From contig NZ_JALGRO010000003.1 of the NCBI RefSeq assembly GCF_022815645.1, forward strand, positions 186,001 through 250,000: a DNA stretch of 64,000 bases, written 5' to 3'. The translations under genes were made by a program, and so were the position numbers. Positions 35,905 to 45,148 of this stretch are shown piece by piece. The DNA is from Curtobacterium sp. VKM Ac-2922 (lineage in GTDB: Bacteria > Actinomycetota > Actinomycetes > Actinomycetales > Microbacteriaceae). Numbering within the stretch: the stretch's first letter is position 1; each line of letters starts with the position of its first letter. Under the pieces are notes generated by a model, which was given only the letters and a program-made list of their open reading frames with translations, did no database searches and was not told the origin of the DNA.

Positions 35905-37899
35905 TCAGTGACGCGCCACCTGCGACATCCCGGTGAACGAGACCGCACCGAGCCCCGTCACGTCGTCGTACCCCTTGGCGGTGGTCAGCGACGTGTCGTG
36001 GTCGAGCGTGACCAGGAAGTCCTTGCCGCTGGTCGCACTGGTGTAGGCCAGGGCGATCGGCGACTTCGGGCTGGTCACGTCCGAGAACGCACTCGGCGTC
36101 GTCTTGTAGGTCGCGTACAGCGTCGGGTTGGCGAACCCGAGCCGGGTGTTGGTCGACTGCTGCACGAGTGCCGAGAGCGCTGCCGTCAGGGGCGAGGCCA
36201 GCGAGGTGCCGCCGTAGGTCTCGTTGACGAACTCCCCCGCGGCGAGCGTGGTGTCGTCGGTGATCGGACGGATGCCGATCGAGAACCCGGTGTACGGGTC
36301 GGCCAGCGCGGCCAGGTCCGGCGAGACGCGCTTGCCACCGGCCAGGGACGCCGGGACGACGCCCTTCTGGTAGGCGGGCTGGTCGAACAGCGTGCTCTGG
36401 CCACCACCGGCGCCTCCGCCGTCCAGGTTGCCGGGCAGTGCTGCCGCGTAGACGTTGCCGCGCGGGCTGCTGACGATCTGGTCGAGCACGTCGCCCCAGC
36501 CGGTCTCGAACGACTTCTTCCCGGTCTTGTCGATGCCGAGGCTGGTGCCGCCGACCGACGTCACCCACGGGCTCGAGGCCGGGAAGTCCGGCTGCGCGCT
36601 GCCGAGCGCCGCGGACTCGTCGCCGTGGTCGCCGCTGGAGAAGTACAGGCCGATGCCCTCACCGGCCGCCTGGATGTGCAGGTTCTCCTGGCCGCGGATG
36701 CTCGACAGCGGGACGTTCTCGCCGACGTCGCCGTAGCTGTTGCTGACGATCGAGGCCAGGCCCTGGTCGAGGATCTTCGACATCGCGACGTCCAGGCCAC
36801 CACCGCAGTTCGTGCCGCCGACGTACAGGATCTTCGCCGAGGGAGCGACCGCGTGCACGGACTGCACGTCGAGGGTCTCTTCGCCCTGCCACCCGCTCGG
36901 CTGCTGGCAGAGCACCTGGTCGGTGAACTGCGACGGCGACGGGATGCGCTGCTGGAACGTGGCGCTGGTCAGGCCCGGCTCACCGTGCTGCTGCGAGTAC
37001 GTGTTCGTGTCGTGGATGATCGTCGGCGAGGCGTAGGCGTCGATGATCGCGACCGTCTGTCCCTGACCCGACACGCCCTGCTTCGCCAGGGTGTCGACCC
37101 CGTACGCCGAGCGGATCTGCGACGGCACGTAGCCACACGCGAAGGTCGGGACGACGGTCTTGCCGTACGCCGAGGGGACGGTCGCGGTGTGCTCACCGGC
37201 GTAGGCAGAGCACTTGGCGTTGATCCCGGTCGGTGCCGTCGCCTGCTGCTGCAGGGTCCGCGCCGGGGTCGACGTGGCGGGCGTCTGGCCCTGCTCGACG
37301 AGTTCGGGGTGGGTCAGGAGGCGTCCCTGGTCGACGCTCACGCCGCTCACGAGTCCGGCGATGGATGCCGGGAGGCTCGGTGCGGTCGACGGGGCGACCA
37401 GCGTCTGCTGGGCGTGCCGGTAGGAGTGCAGGGTCGTCCCGAGCACCGAGTTCACGACCGAGGCCGGGCCGCGGAACACGACGTACTCGTGGCTGGCGGG
37501 TACGGCGGTGATCGACAGGCCCTGCGCCCGGAGGAACCCGGTCACCTGGTCGACGTCGGTCTTGCTCGGTGCGTACGCCGCGATCCAGGCGGCGGGCGTG
37601 AGCGGCTTGCGGTACTGCGGCGACCCGGGGGTGGACACCGCGGTGGCGAGCGCCTCGGCGCCGGCCTGGTTCTTCAGGGGCAGGTAGACCTCGCCCTCGA
37701 CGTCGGTCGATGTGGCGACGGAGCCGGCGTCGTCGGACGCGGTGGCCCAGGCGGGCACCGAGTCCGGCAGGACCTGGCGCGTCGCCGCGTCAGCCGGGCC
37801 GCCGGCGAACAGCACCGCGCCGACGGTGCACGCGGCGGTGGTGACGGCGAGCGCGGTCAGGCGCCTGCGGGTGGAGGTGGTGGGAGAGCGTCGTTGCAC
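35905..37899 (-). CDS. Secreted S53 family serine-carboxyl peptidase (sedolisin)
   Basis: 664 residues. Signal peptide (basic start, core about 15-33, cleavage near ADA38), an activation pro-domain (about 50-190 with ASHEYVVFRGPASVVNSVLG), then the catalytic domain: GEETLDVQ supplies Glu and Asp of the active site, and GGTSLASPL supplies Ser. These proteases act extracellularly at acid pH. GTG 37899 has GAGAGGA upstream. Single gene, with its own terminator. Confidence 0.93.
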   Translation of the reverse strand: MQRRSPTTSTRRRLTALAVTTAACTVGAVLFAGGPADAATRQVLPDSVPAWATASDDAGSVATSTDVEGEVYLPLKNQAGAEALATAVSTPGSPQYRKPLTPAAWIAAYAPSKTDVDQVTGFLRAQGLSITAVPASHEYVVFRGPASVVNSVLGTTLHSYRHAQQTLVAPSTAPSLPASIAGLVSGVSVDQGRLLTHPELVEQGQTPATSTPARTLQQQATAPTGINAKCSAYAGEHTATVPSAYGKTVVPTFACGYVPSQIRSAYGVDTLAKQGVSGQGQTVAIIDAYASPTIIHDTNTYSQQHGEPGLTSATFQQRIPSPSQFTDQVLCQQPSGWQGEETLDVQSVHAVAPSAKILYVGGTNCGGGLDVAMSKILDQGLASIVSNSYGDVGENVPLSSIRGQENLHIQAAGEGIGLYFSSGDHGDESAALGSAQPDFPASSPWVTSVGGTSLGIDKTGKKSFETGWGDVLDQIVSSPRGNVYAAALPGNLDGGGAGGGQSTLFDQPAYQKGVVPASLAGGKRVSPDLAALADPYTGFSIGIRPITDDTTLAAGEFVNETYGGTSLASPLTAALSALVQQSTNTRLGFANPTLYATYKTTPSAFSDVTSPKSPIALAYTSATSGKDFLVTLDHDTSLTTAKGYDDVTGLGAVSFTGMSQVARH

Positions 37900-38248
37900 G
37901 TCGGGTCCTCTCGGGAACTACATCGGCTGCGGTGAGCTGACTGTAGTAAGTACCGAGAACGAACGAACAGTCGGTGGTTCGACCGACGCCGGGTGTCACC
38001 CGGACGGGGGGCGACCCTGTCGCTGTGCTCAGCCCGTGTCCCCCGTGCCGGACTGGGCACGGCGATGGTTCCTGAGTTCCGGCTGTGAACCCGGCGACGG
38101 GGGCTTGTGCTCGACGCGCGCAGTCACCGGCGGGCTTCGCGCGGCGTGCGTGCCCGCTGCGCGCAGTCGCCGGCGGGCTTCCCGCGGCGTGCGTTCCCGC
38201 TGCGCGCAGTCGCCGGCGGGCTTCCCGCGGCGTGCGTGCCCGCCGCGC
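37900..38248. other. 349-bp gap upstream of the protease gene
   Basis: The half next to the protease should hold its promoter: on the minus strand TACTTACTACAG (about 37941-37952) is a possible -10 region, without a clear -35. The half next to the lipoprotein gene is occupied by the 43-bp tandem repeats. I see no gene. Confidence 0.5.
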
Positions 38249-38272
38249 TCAGTCGCCGGCGGGCTTCGTGCC
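38121..38272. repeat. 43-bp tandem repeat, about 3.5 copies, ending inside the lipoprotein gene
   Basis: Units begin at 38121, 38164, 38207 and 38250, exactly 43 bp apart, each starting CAGTC(A/G)CCGGCGGGCTTC. The last copy is the 3' end of the neighbouring coding sequence (its stop codon is 38249-38251), so the array appears to have grown from that gene end. Copies 2 and 3 differ at three positions. Confidence 0.9.
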
Positions 38273-38821
38273 GCGCTGCAGCGACTCGACGACCGCGATC
38301 GCCCTGCCGACGGTCGCGGCGTCCGAGTCGGCCCCCTGCACCCGGTAGTCGCCCGACAGTCCGTCGCCCCCCGTGCCGGACGACGGCAGCGGGTCGCCGA
38401 GCGCGACGACCACCACTCCGGCGTCGTGCGCGGTCTGCACCGCGCCGGTCAGGGCATCGGGGTCGGCTGCCTGCACCAGCAGGGCCTTGGCCCCGCGCCG
38501 GACCAGGTCACGGATGTCGCTCGTCTGCGACCCGGCCGGGTCGGTGGCGCTCGCCACGCGGACGTCGGGGCGGAAGCCCGCGGTCGTCAGGTCGGAGCGG
38601 AAGCGGTCGGGCAGCGCCACACCGCCCGAGGTCGCCCCGGGCGTGGCCGTGGCGGGCAGCAGGACGACGCCGATGACCGCGTGCTGGTCGAAGCCCCCGT
38701 CGGAGCTGGTGAGGTCCGTGCTCTGCACCGGGGTCGGCGCCGCGGTGGTCGTGCCCGTGCAGCCGCTCACCGCGATGGCGGCAGCGAGCATCAGTCCGGC
38801 GGAGACCAGGGTGCGGCGCAC
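38249..38821 (-). CDS. Lipoprotein resembling a periplasmic sugar-binding fold
   Basis: 190 residues. Lipobox VSGC near residue 20 after a basic, hydrophobic N-terminus. The body has alternating strands and helices (IGVVLLPA, DIRDLVRRGAKALLVQAADP, AHDAGVVVVALGDP) like one lobe of a type I sugar-binding protein (Peripla_BP_4), but it is much shorter than a full one. GTG 38821 has AGGAGGA upstream. Downstream of an MFS gene on the same strand, 28 bases away. Role unknown. Confidence 0.75.
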   Translation of the reverse strand: MRRTLVSAGLMLAAAIAVSGCTGTTTAAPTPVQSTDLTSSDGGFDQHAVIGVVLLPATATPGATSGGVALPDRFRSDLTTAGFRPDVRVASATDPAGSQTSDIRDLVRRGAKALLVQAADPDALTGAVQTAHDAGVVVVALGDPLPSSGTGGDGLSGDYRVQGADSDAATVGRAIAVVESLQRGTKPAGD

Positions 38822-38849
38822 GGTTCCTCCTCGTCGTGGGTCTGCCACG

Positions 38850-40337
38850 CTACCCGGTTTGCGTCGCCTGGTCGCTCGCAGGCGCTGCCCGGTCGCTCGC
38901 AGGCGCTGCCGGATCGCTCGCAGGCGCTGCCTGGTCGCCCGCAGGCGCTGCCGGATCGCTCGTGGGCGGTGGGACGTGGCCCAGGCGGACCACGGCGAGC
39001 AGCCCGACGAGCGCGATGACGATCATCGCGGCGAACACGGCGGCGAAGGCCATCGGGTCGCTCCGCCCGCCCAGCCCGGTGAACAGCAGCCCCGCGACGG
39101 CCAGCCCGACCACGCTGCCGGCGGCGTCCGCGATCGTCAACGCCGAGCTGGCGAACCCGTCGTCGCCCTCGGTCGAGAACCGCAGCGTGAGCATCGACGT
39201 GCGCGGGTAGGCGATGCCCATGCCCGCACCGCCGACGAACCACCCGGCGACGAGCACCCACACGGGCAGGTCCGCGAGCGCCACGGCCAGCGCGGCCACC
39301 AGGCTCACGAGCACCAGCCCGAGGCCGACGGCGAACGCCCGGGCAGCGGTGAGCCGCCGCTCCCCCATCCGGCCGTGCACCCAGCTCGCACCCGCCCAGC
39401 TCAGCGCGGCGACGGTCAGTGCCAACCCGGCGGCCGACGGCGACAGCCCGTGCTGGGCCTGCAGCAGGAACGGCACGTAGGCCTCGCTGCCGAAGAAGCC
39501 CGCCGCCAGCACGCCGCGCAGCAGGACGACCGACGGCAGCCCCGGAGCCGCCGTGAGCGTCCGCCTCGGCAGCAGCGGGCGGAGCGCGAACCACGCGCCA
39601 CCGAGCCCGACCACCACGGCGGCGATCCGGAGCGCGACAGGCAGGTCCGGCGCCACGTTGAGCAGCAGCACCGCGACCGCTGCGCCCGCCGACCAGGCGA
39701 TCCGCCCGCGCTGCCACGGCGGACGGAGCGCCACGGCCGGTGCCTGCAGACGGCCGAGCGTCGGCACGAGCAGGGCGAACGCGGCGACGGCGATCACGAG
39801 CGCACCCGCGAACACCCAGTGCCAGCTGAACAGGTCGGTGACGATGCCGGCGAGCGCGGGACCGACGAGCGCGGGCACGACCCACGCGGCCGCGAACCCG
39901 GCGAACACGAGGCCGTGCAGGTCCTCGGGGAAGATCCGGGCGACCAGCACGTACAGCACGACGTCGATCGCACCCGCACCGAACCCCTCGACCAGGCGGC
40001 CGGCCAGGAACACCGGCATCGTCGGCGCGAGCATCACGATGGCGGTCCCGATCGCGAACAGGGACGCGGACACCCACGCGACGACCCGGCCGCCGGCTCG
40101 GTCGGTCCAGTTGCCCGCGAGCACCATGCCCGGCACACCGGCGGCCAGCGGGGCGGCGAAGCTCAGCGAGTACAGGGTCTCGCCGTGCAGGTCGCGGCTG
40201 ATCTCCGGCATGATCGTCGTCATCGCCAGGTTCTGGAATGCCGCGACGGCCACGATCGCCACCATGCCGATGGTCGGGAGCGCGAGGCCCCGACTGAACA
40301 GGGTGGTCCGCGTCGCCGTCGTCGTCACGCGGTTCAT
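38850..40337 (-). CDS. MFS transporter
   Basis: 495 residues, 12-14 membrane helices. The N-terminal part TTIMPEISRDLHG resembles drug:proton antiporters of the DHA2/EmrB type, and NWTDRAGGRVV is motif A. ATG 40337 begins the first recognisable helix region; the frame extends 5' as a shadow. The C-terminus is a soluble tail of about five repeats of a 7-residue unit (S-D-x-A-A-P-A), encoded by tandem 21-bp DNA repeats. Substrate unknown. Confidence 0.87.
   Translation of the reverse strand: MNRVTTTATRTTLFSRGLALPTIGMVAIVAVAAFQNLAMTTIMPEISRDLHGETLYSLSFAAPLAAGVPGMVLAGNWTDRAGGRVVAWVSASLFAIGTAIVMLAPTMPVFLAGRLVEGFGAGAIDVVLYVLVARIFPEDLHGLVFAGFAAAWVVPALVGPALAGIVTDLFSWHWVFAGALVIAVAAFALLVPTLGRLQAPAVALRPPWQRGRIAWSAGAAVAVLLLNVAPDLPVALRIAAVVVGLGGAWFALRPLLPRRTLTAAPGLPSVVLLRGVLAAGFFGSEAYVPFLLQAQHGLSPSAAGLALTVAALSWAGASWVHGRMGERRLTAARAFAVGLGLVLVSLVAALAVALADLPVWVLVAGWFVGGAGMGIAYPRTSMLTLRFSTEGDDGFASSALTIADAAGSVVGLAVAGLLFTGLGGRSDPMAFAAVFAAMIVIALVGLLAVVRLGHVPPPTSDPAAPAGDQAAPASDPAAPASDRAAPASDQATQTG
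38866..38969 (-). repeat. 21-bp in-frame tandem repeat in the MFS gene 3' end
   Basis: Units at 38866, 38887, 38908, 38929 and a partial one at 38950, consensus GCCKGRTCGCTCGCAGGCGCT. As a multiple of three it adds seven-residue blocks to the protein tail. Confidence 0.88.
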
Positions 40338-40410
40338 CGTAGGGCCGGCCGGTGACGGCGGGTCGACGGGCGGGGGGTGCCGCCGGTGCACGGCCGCGCG
40401 TCCGGTGGGG

Positions 40411-41556
40411 TCAGCGGCGGAGTGCCTGCTGCACGTCGGCCACCAGGTCGCCGGCGTCCTCGATGCCGACGGACAGCCGCACGACGTTCTCGGGCACGGC
40501 GAGCTCGGTGCCCTTGACCGAGGCATGGGTCATCTCGCTCGGGTACCCGATCAGGGACTCCACCCCGCCGAGCGACTCGGCGAGCGCGAACACCTCGGTC
40601 GACTCCGCGAACCGCTTGGCCGCGTCGGCACCCCCGGCCAGCGCGACCGAGAGCATGCCGCCGAACCCACGCATCTGTCGGCTCGCGACGTCGTGCCCGG
40701 GGTGGTCGGGCAGTCCGGGGTAGTAGACACGCTCGACCGCGGGGTCGCCGACCAGGGCCTCGGCGACGGCCTGCGCGTTCCGCGAGTGCCGTTCCATGCG
40801 CACGGACAGGGTCTTGATGCCGCGGATCGTCAGCCAGGCGTCGAACGGCGACGAGATCGCTCCGGCACCGAACTGCACGAAGCCGACCCGTTCGGCCAGT
40901 TCCGGGTCCTTGAGCACGATCGCACCGCCGACGATGTCGGAGTGCCCGCCCAGGTACTTCGTCGTGGAGTAGGCCACCACGTCGGCGCCGAGCGACAGCG
41001 GCTGCTGCAGCGCCGGCGACGCGAAGGTGTTGTCCACGACGACGAGCGCGCCCGCGGCGTGCCCGACCTCGGCCAGCACGGCGACGTCGGCGATCTTCAT
41101 GAGCGGGTTGGTCGGGGTCTCGACCCACAGCACGGTGGTGGCCGGTGCACCGTCGAGCGCAGCACGCACCAGGTCGACGTCGCTCATGTCGACCACCACG
41201 AGCTCCACACCCCACGGCACGTGCAGGCGGTTCACCAGGCGGTGGGTCCCGCCGTAGACGTCGTTGCCCATCACGACGCGGGCACCGGGGACCAGCACCG
41301 AGCGCAGCAGGGCGTCCTCGGCAGCCAGACCGGACGAGAACGAGTACGCGGCCGCGCCGCCGTCCAGGTCGGCGAGCAGCGTCTGCAGCGAGTCACGCGT
41401 CGGGTTGCCGGACCGCGAGTACTCGTAGCCGTTCCGCATCCCGCCCACGCCGTCCTGCACGTACGTCGAGGTCAGGTGCAGCGGGGGGATGACGGCGCCG
41501 GTGGCAGCGTCCGGCTCTTGGCCGGCGTGGACGGCGCGGGTGTCGAACTCGGTCAT
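40411..41556 (-). CDS. metB: Cystathionine gamma-synthase / gamma-lyase
   Basis: 381 residues of the Cys/Met PLP enzyme family: SRSGNPTRDSLQ, SSGLAAEDALL, VETPTNPL, DNTFASP and the PLP lysine in YSTTKYLGGH (K200). GAAGGA lies upstream of ATG 41556. It follows a cystathionine beta-synthase gene, so a gamma-lyase role (reverse transsulfuration to cysteine) is at least as likely as the synthase role; sequence alone does not separate them. Confidence 0.9.
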   Translation of the reverse strand: MTEFDTRAVHAGQEPDAATGAVIPPLHLTSTYVQDGVGGMRNGYEYSRSGNPTRDSLQTLLADLDGGAAAYSFSSGLAAEDALLRSVLVPGARVVMGNDVYGGTHRLVNRLHVPWGVELVVVDMSDVDLVRAALDGAPATTVLWVETPTNPLMKIADVAVLAEVGHAAGALVVVDNTFASPALQQPLSLGADVVAYSTTKYLGGHSDIVGGAIVLKDPELAERVGFVQFGAGAISSPFDAWLTIRGIKTLSVRMERHSRNAQAVAEALVGDPAVERVYYPGLPDHPGHDVASRQMRGFGGMLSVALAGGADAAKRFAESTEVFALAESLGGVESLIGYPSEMTHASVKGTELAVPENVVRLSVGIEDAGDLVADVQQALRR

Positions 41557-41635
41557 GTGGTGGTCCTTCAGATCGGGTCGGACGGGAGGCCCTGGTCGGC
41601 TGGGCGCGGACAGCACGTCGCGCGCGTGGCCGGGA

Positions 41636-43000
41636 CTACTCCGACAGGTAGGTGAGCAGGTCGTGTCGCGTCAGCACGGTGACGGGTTTGCCGTCCTCGA
41701 CGACCAGCAGCGCGTCGACGTCCTCGAGCGCGCGGCGCGCACCCGAGACGGACTCGCCGATGCCGATCAGCGGGAGCGGCTCGCCGACGAACCCGGTCAG
41801 GGCGTCCGCCATCTTCGCGGCCCCGGTGAAGACCTGCTCGAGCAGGTCCTTCTCGGCGACGGCGCCGATCACCTCGCCGATGACGACGGGTGGTTCCGCG
41901 CTCAGCACGGGCATCTGCGAGACGCCGTACTTGGTCATGATGTCGACGACCTCGCGCACGGAGTCGGTGGGGTGGGCGTGCACCAGGTCCGGCAGTCGGC
42001 CGTCCTTGCCGGCGATGAGGGACCCGACCGTGCGGGCGTCGTCGGTCTCGGCGAACCCGTACGAGCGCATCCAGCGGTCGTTGAAGATCTTGCCGAGGTA
42101 GCCGCGGCCGCCGTCGGGCAGCAGCACGACCACGACGTCGTCCTCGGTCAGGTCACGGGCGGCCCGCAGCGCGGCGACGACGGCCATGCCGCTGGAGCCG
42201 CCGACGAGCAGTCCCTCTTGTTGGGCGAGCCGGCGGGTCATCGCGAAGGACTCCGCGTCCGACACGGCGATGATCTCGTCCGGCACGTCGGGGTCGTAGG
42301 CGCTCGGCCAGAAGTCCTCGCCGACGCCCTCGACCAGGTACGGACGCCCGGTCCCGCCCGAGTACACCGATCCCTCGGGGTCGGCGCCGATGATCCGGAC
42401 CCCGCCGTCGGACACCTCGTTCAGGAACCTGCCGGTGCCGGTGATGGTGCCGCCGGTACCGACGCCGGCAACGAAGTGCGTGATGCGCCCCTCGGTGTCG
42501 CGCCAGATCTCCGGACCGGTGGTCTCGTAGTGGCTGCGCGGGCCGTTCGGGTTCGCGTACTGGTTCGGCTTGTAGGCACCGGGGATCTCGCGGACCAGCC
42601 GGTCGGACACCGAGTAGTACGACTCGGGGTGGTCCGGCGCGACGGCGGTCGGCGTGACGACGATCTCGGCGCCGTAGGCCGTCAGCACGTTCCGCTTGTC
42701 CTCGCCGACCTTGTCGGGCAGGACGAACACGCAGCGGTAGCCGCGCTGCTGGGCGACCAGTGCCAACCCGACGCCCGTGTTGCCCGAGGTCGGTTCGACG
42801 ATCGTGCCGCCGGGGCGCAACTCGCCGGATGCCTCGGCCGCGTCGAGGATCCGCGTGGCGATGCGGTCCTTCGACGAGCCGCCCGGGTTGAGGTACTCGA
42901 CCTTGACCAGGACCGTCGCCCGGATCCCCTCGGTGACACGGTTCAGCCGGACGAGCGGGGTGTCGCCGACGAGGTCGACGACCGAGTTCGCGTAACGCAC
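41636..43000 (-). CDS. cbs: Cystathionine beta-synthase with C-terminal CBS domains
   Basis: 454 residues. PLP lysine in NPGGSSKDRIA (K44), TSGNTGVGLALV as the substrate loop, GTGGTITGTGR as the phosphate loop, and a regulatory tandem CBS region from about residue 335 (VREVVDIMTKYGVSQMPVL). Condenses serine and homocysteine. Upstream of metB by 79 bases, so probably an operon. Confidence 0.92.
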   Translation of the reverse strand: MRYANSVVDLVGDTPLVRLNRVTEGIRATVLVKVEYLNPGGSSKDRIATRILDAAEASGELRPGGTIVEPTSGNTGVGLALVAQQRGYRCVFVLPDKVGEDKRNVLTAYGAEIVVTPTAVAPDHPESYYSVSDRLVREIPGAYKPNQYANPNGPRSHYETTGPEIWRDTEGRITHFVAGVGTGGTITGTGRFLNEVSDGGVRIIGADPEGSVYSGGTGRPYLVEGVGEDFWPSAYDPDVPDEIIAVSDAESFAMTRRLAQQEGLLVGGSSGMAVVAALRAARDLTEDDVVVVLLPDGGRGYLGKIFNDRWMRSYGFAETDDARTVGSLIAGKDGRLPDLVHAHPTDSVREVVDIMTKYGVSQMPVLSAEPPVVIGEVIGAVAEKDLLEQVFTGAAKMADALTGFVGEPLPLIGIGESVSGARRALEDVDALLVVEDGKPVTVLTRHDLLTYLSE

Positions 43001-43103
43001 ACCGCGAGTCTAGGCGCGGCCCCCGACGGCCTCACCGTTCGAGACGCCCGGTTGCGCGTTGCGACTCGACGTGCGCCGTCACCGCTGCCGACACCGTTCG
43101 CCG

Positions 43104-44969
43104 TCAGTGGCCGACGGCGTCGACCGGCGCTGCCTGCTGCTGGTGCAGGGTCGTGTAGATGCCGTCCAGCGCCAGGAGTTCGTCATGGGTGCCCTGCTCG
43201 ACGATGCGTCCGTGGTCGAGCACGAAGATGACGTCCGCGTCGCGCACGGTCGACAGGCGGTGCGCGATCGAGATCGTCGTGCGCCCCCGGGCTGCGGCGT
43301 CGAGTGCGGTCTGGACGACCCGCTCGGAGATGGAGTCGAGCGCGCTGGTGGCCTCGTCGAGCACGAGCACCGGCGGGTCCTTGAGCATCACGCGGGCGAT
43401 GGCGATCCGCTGCTTCTCGCCGCCGGAGAGCCGGTACCCACGCTCCCCCACCACGGTGTCGTACCCGTCGGGGAACGAGGCGATGGTCTCGTGGATGTTG
43501 GCTGCCCTGGCGGCGTGTTCGAGTTCGGCGTCGGTGGCGTCCGGCTTGGCGTACCGCAGGTTTTCGCCGATGGTGGCGTGGAACAGGTAGGTCTCCTGGC
43601 TCACGATCCCGACGTGGCGCATGAGGTCCTCGTGCTCGAGGTCGCGCACGTCCGCCCCGGCGAACCGCACCGACCCCTCGGTGGCCTCGTACAGGCGTGG
43701 CACCAGGTACGACACCGTCGTCTTGCCCGCTCCGGACGGCCCGACGAACGCGGCGAACTGCCCCGGTTGGAGTTCGAAGGAGACGCCGCGCAGGGTCGGC
43801 TTGTCGGCTTCGCCGTCCGGGTAGGTGAAGGTGACGTCCTCGAACGCCACGTGCCCGACCCGGCGCTCGTCGACCTTGGCGGCCGCGGGCGCGTCGGTGA
43901 TCGCGGGCTCCAGGTCGAGGTACTCGAAGATCCGCGCGAACAGCGCCCCGGAGGTCTGCAGGTCGAGCACGACCCGCAGCAACCCCACCGTGGGGAACAG
44001 CAGCCGTGACTGCACGGTCGTGAACGCGACGATCGTGCCCGCGGTGATCGGGACACCGCCGAGGATCAGGGAGGCGGCCACCAGGTAGATGATCGCCGGG
44101 ATGATCGACAGGAAGATCTGCACGATGGCGAAGAACCACTGCCCGGACATCTGCTGCCGGACCTGCAGCGAGATCTGGTTGCGGTTCTCGTCACCGTATC
44201 GGTGGGTCTCACTGCGCTGCTGGTTGAAGCTCTTGGCGAGCAGGATGCCCGAGACGCTCAGTGCCTCTTGCGTGATGGCCGTCATGTCCGACAGCGACTC
44301 CTGCGTCTGCCCCGCGATCTTGGCGCGCACCTGCCCGACCCGGCGCTGCGCGATGACCAGCAGGGGCAACAGCACCACGGCCACGATCGTCATCTGCCAG
44401 CTGAGCAGCAGCATCGCGACCACGGCCGCGATGACGGTGACGGTGTTGCCGAGCACCGACGAGATCGTGTTGTTCAGGACGCTCGCCACACCACCGACGT
44501 CGTTCTGCAGTCGGGACTGGATGACGCCCGTCTTGGTACGGGTGAAGAACGCCAGTTCCATGCGCTGCAGGTGTGCGAAGAGCCGCATCCGGAGCGCGCC
44601 CATCACCTTGTTGCCCACGGTCGCGGTCAGGTACGTCTGCCACACCCCGACGCCCGCACTCGCGATCCAGAGCACGACCATCGCCGTGACCAACCAGACC
44701 AGCACGGGCACGTCCGGGGTTCCCGACTTCGGGAACAGGCCCAGGTCGAACGCCTTCTGGGTCAGGAGCGGCGGGATCACCGACAGCGCGGCACCGATCA
44801 GCACCAGCACGACCGTGAAGACGATCGAACGGCGGTGCGGGACGAACAACCCGGCGATCCGACGCAGCAGGTGGGGGACCTCGGGCGCCTGGGCGTTCGC
44901 GGCGCGCTGCGCGTCGAAGTCGCCGCTCGAGATGCGACCGCCGTGGCCGCCGCCGCGCATCATGCTCAT
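43104..44969 (-). CDS. ABC exporter, fused permease and ATPase
   Basis: 621 residues. About six membrane helices (45-330), then the nucleotide-binding domain: Walker A GPSGAGKTT, Q-loop VSQETYLF, signature LSGGEKQR, Walker B VLVLDEATS and H-loop SIAHRLS. Works as a dimer exporting drugs, lipids or peptides; the substrate is not evident. ATG 44969 with AAGGGAAC upstream. Divergent from the amino acid permease. Confidence 0.93.
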   Translation of the reverse strand: MSMMRGGGHGGRISSGDFDAQRAANAQAPEVPHLLRRIAGLFVPHRRSIVFTVVLVLIGAALSVIPPLLTQKAFDLGLFPKSGTPDVPVLVWLVTAMVVLWIASAGVGVWQTYLTATVGNKVMGALRMRLFAHLQRMELAFFTRTKTGVIQSRLQNDVGGVASVLNNTISSVLGNTVTVIAAVVAMLLLSWQMTIVAVVLLPLLVIAQRRVGQVRAKIAGQTQESLSDMTAITQEALSVSGILLAKSFNQQRSETHRYGDENRNQISLQVRQQMSGQWFFAIVQIFLSIIPAIIYLVAASLILGGVPITAGTIVAFTTVQSRLLFPTVGLLRVVLDLQTSGALFARIFEYLDLEPAITDAPAAAKVDERRVGHVAFEDVTFTYPDGEADKPTLRGVSFELQPGQFAAFVGPSGAGKTTVSYLVPRLYEATEGSVRFAGADVRDLEHEDLMRHVGIVSQETYLFHATIGENLRYAKPDATDAELEHAARAANIHETIASFPDGYDTVVGERGYRLSGGEKQRIAIARVMLKDPPVLVLDEATSALDSISERVVQTALDAAARGRTTISIAHRLSTVRDADVIFVLDHGRIVEQGTHDELLALDGIYTTLHQQQAAPVDAVGH

Positions 44970-45148
44970 GCGAGTTCCCTTCCGCTCGGAGGGCCCGATC
45001 GGTCATCCGCGAGAGCAAATGTATCCCCGCGGTACGACAGCCGTGACGCGCGTCGGGACATCTGTGGAGAAGGCCGCTGACAGCGGAATTGACCCGTTCC
45101 AGAGGCCGTGCGAGCATGACCCGTCCCGTCCCCCGATCACGAGGTCCC

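Noticed and set aside
38121..38272. Possible CRISPR array
   Set aside because: Units are contiguous 43-bp copies with no unique spacers and no cas genes in the window.
38249..38821. Complete sugar-binding protein of an ABC importer
   Set aside because: At 190 residues it covers about one lobe, and no permease or ATPase gene is next to it.
43001..43103. SAM or cobalamin riboswitch upstream of the cystathionine genes
   Set aside because: The gap is only 103 bases and shows none of the conserved cores I know for these classes.
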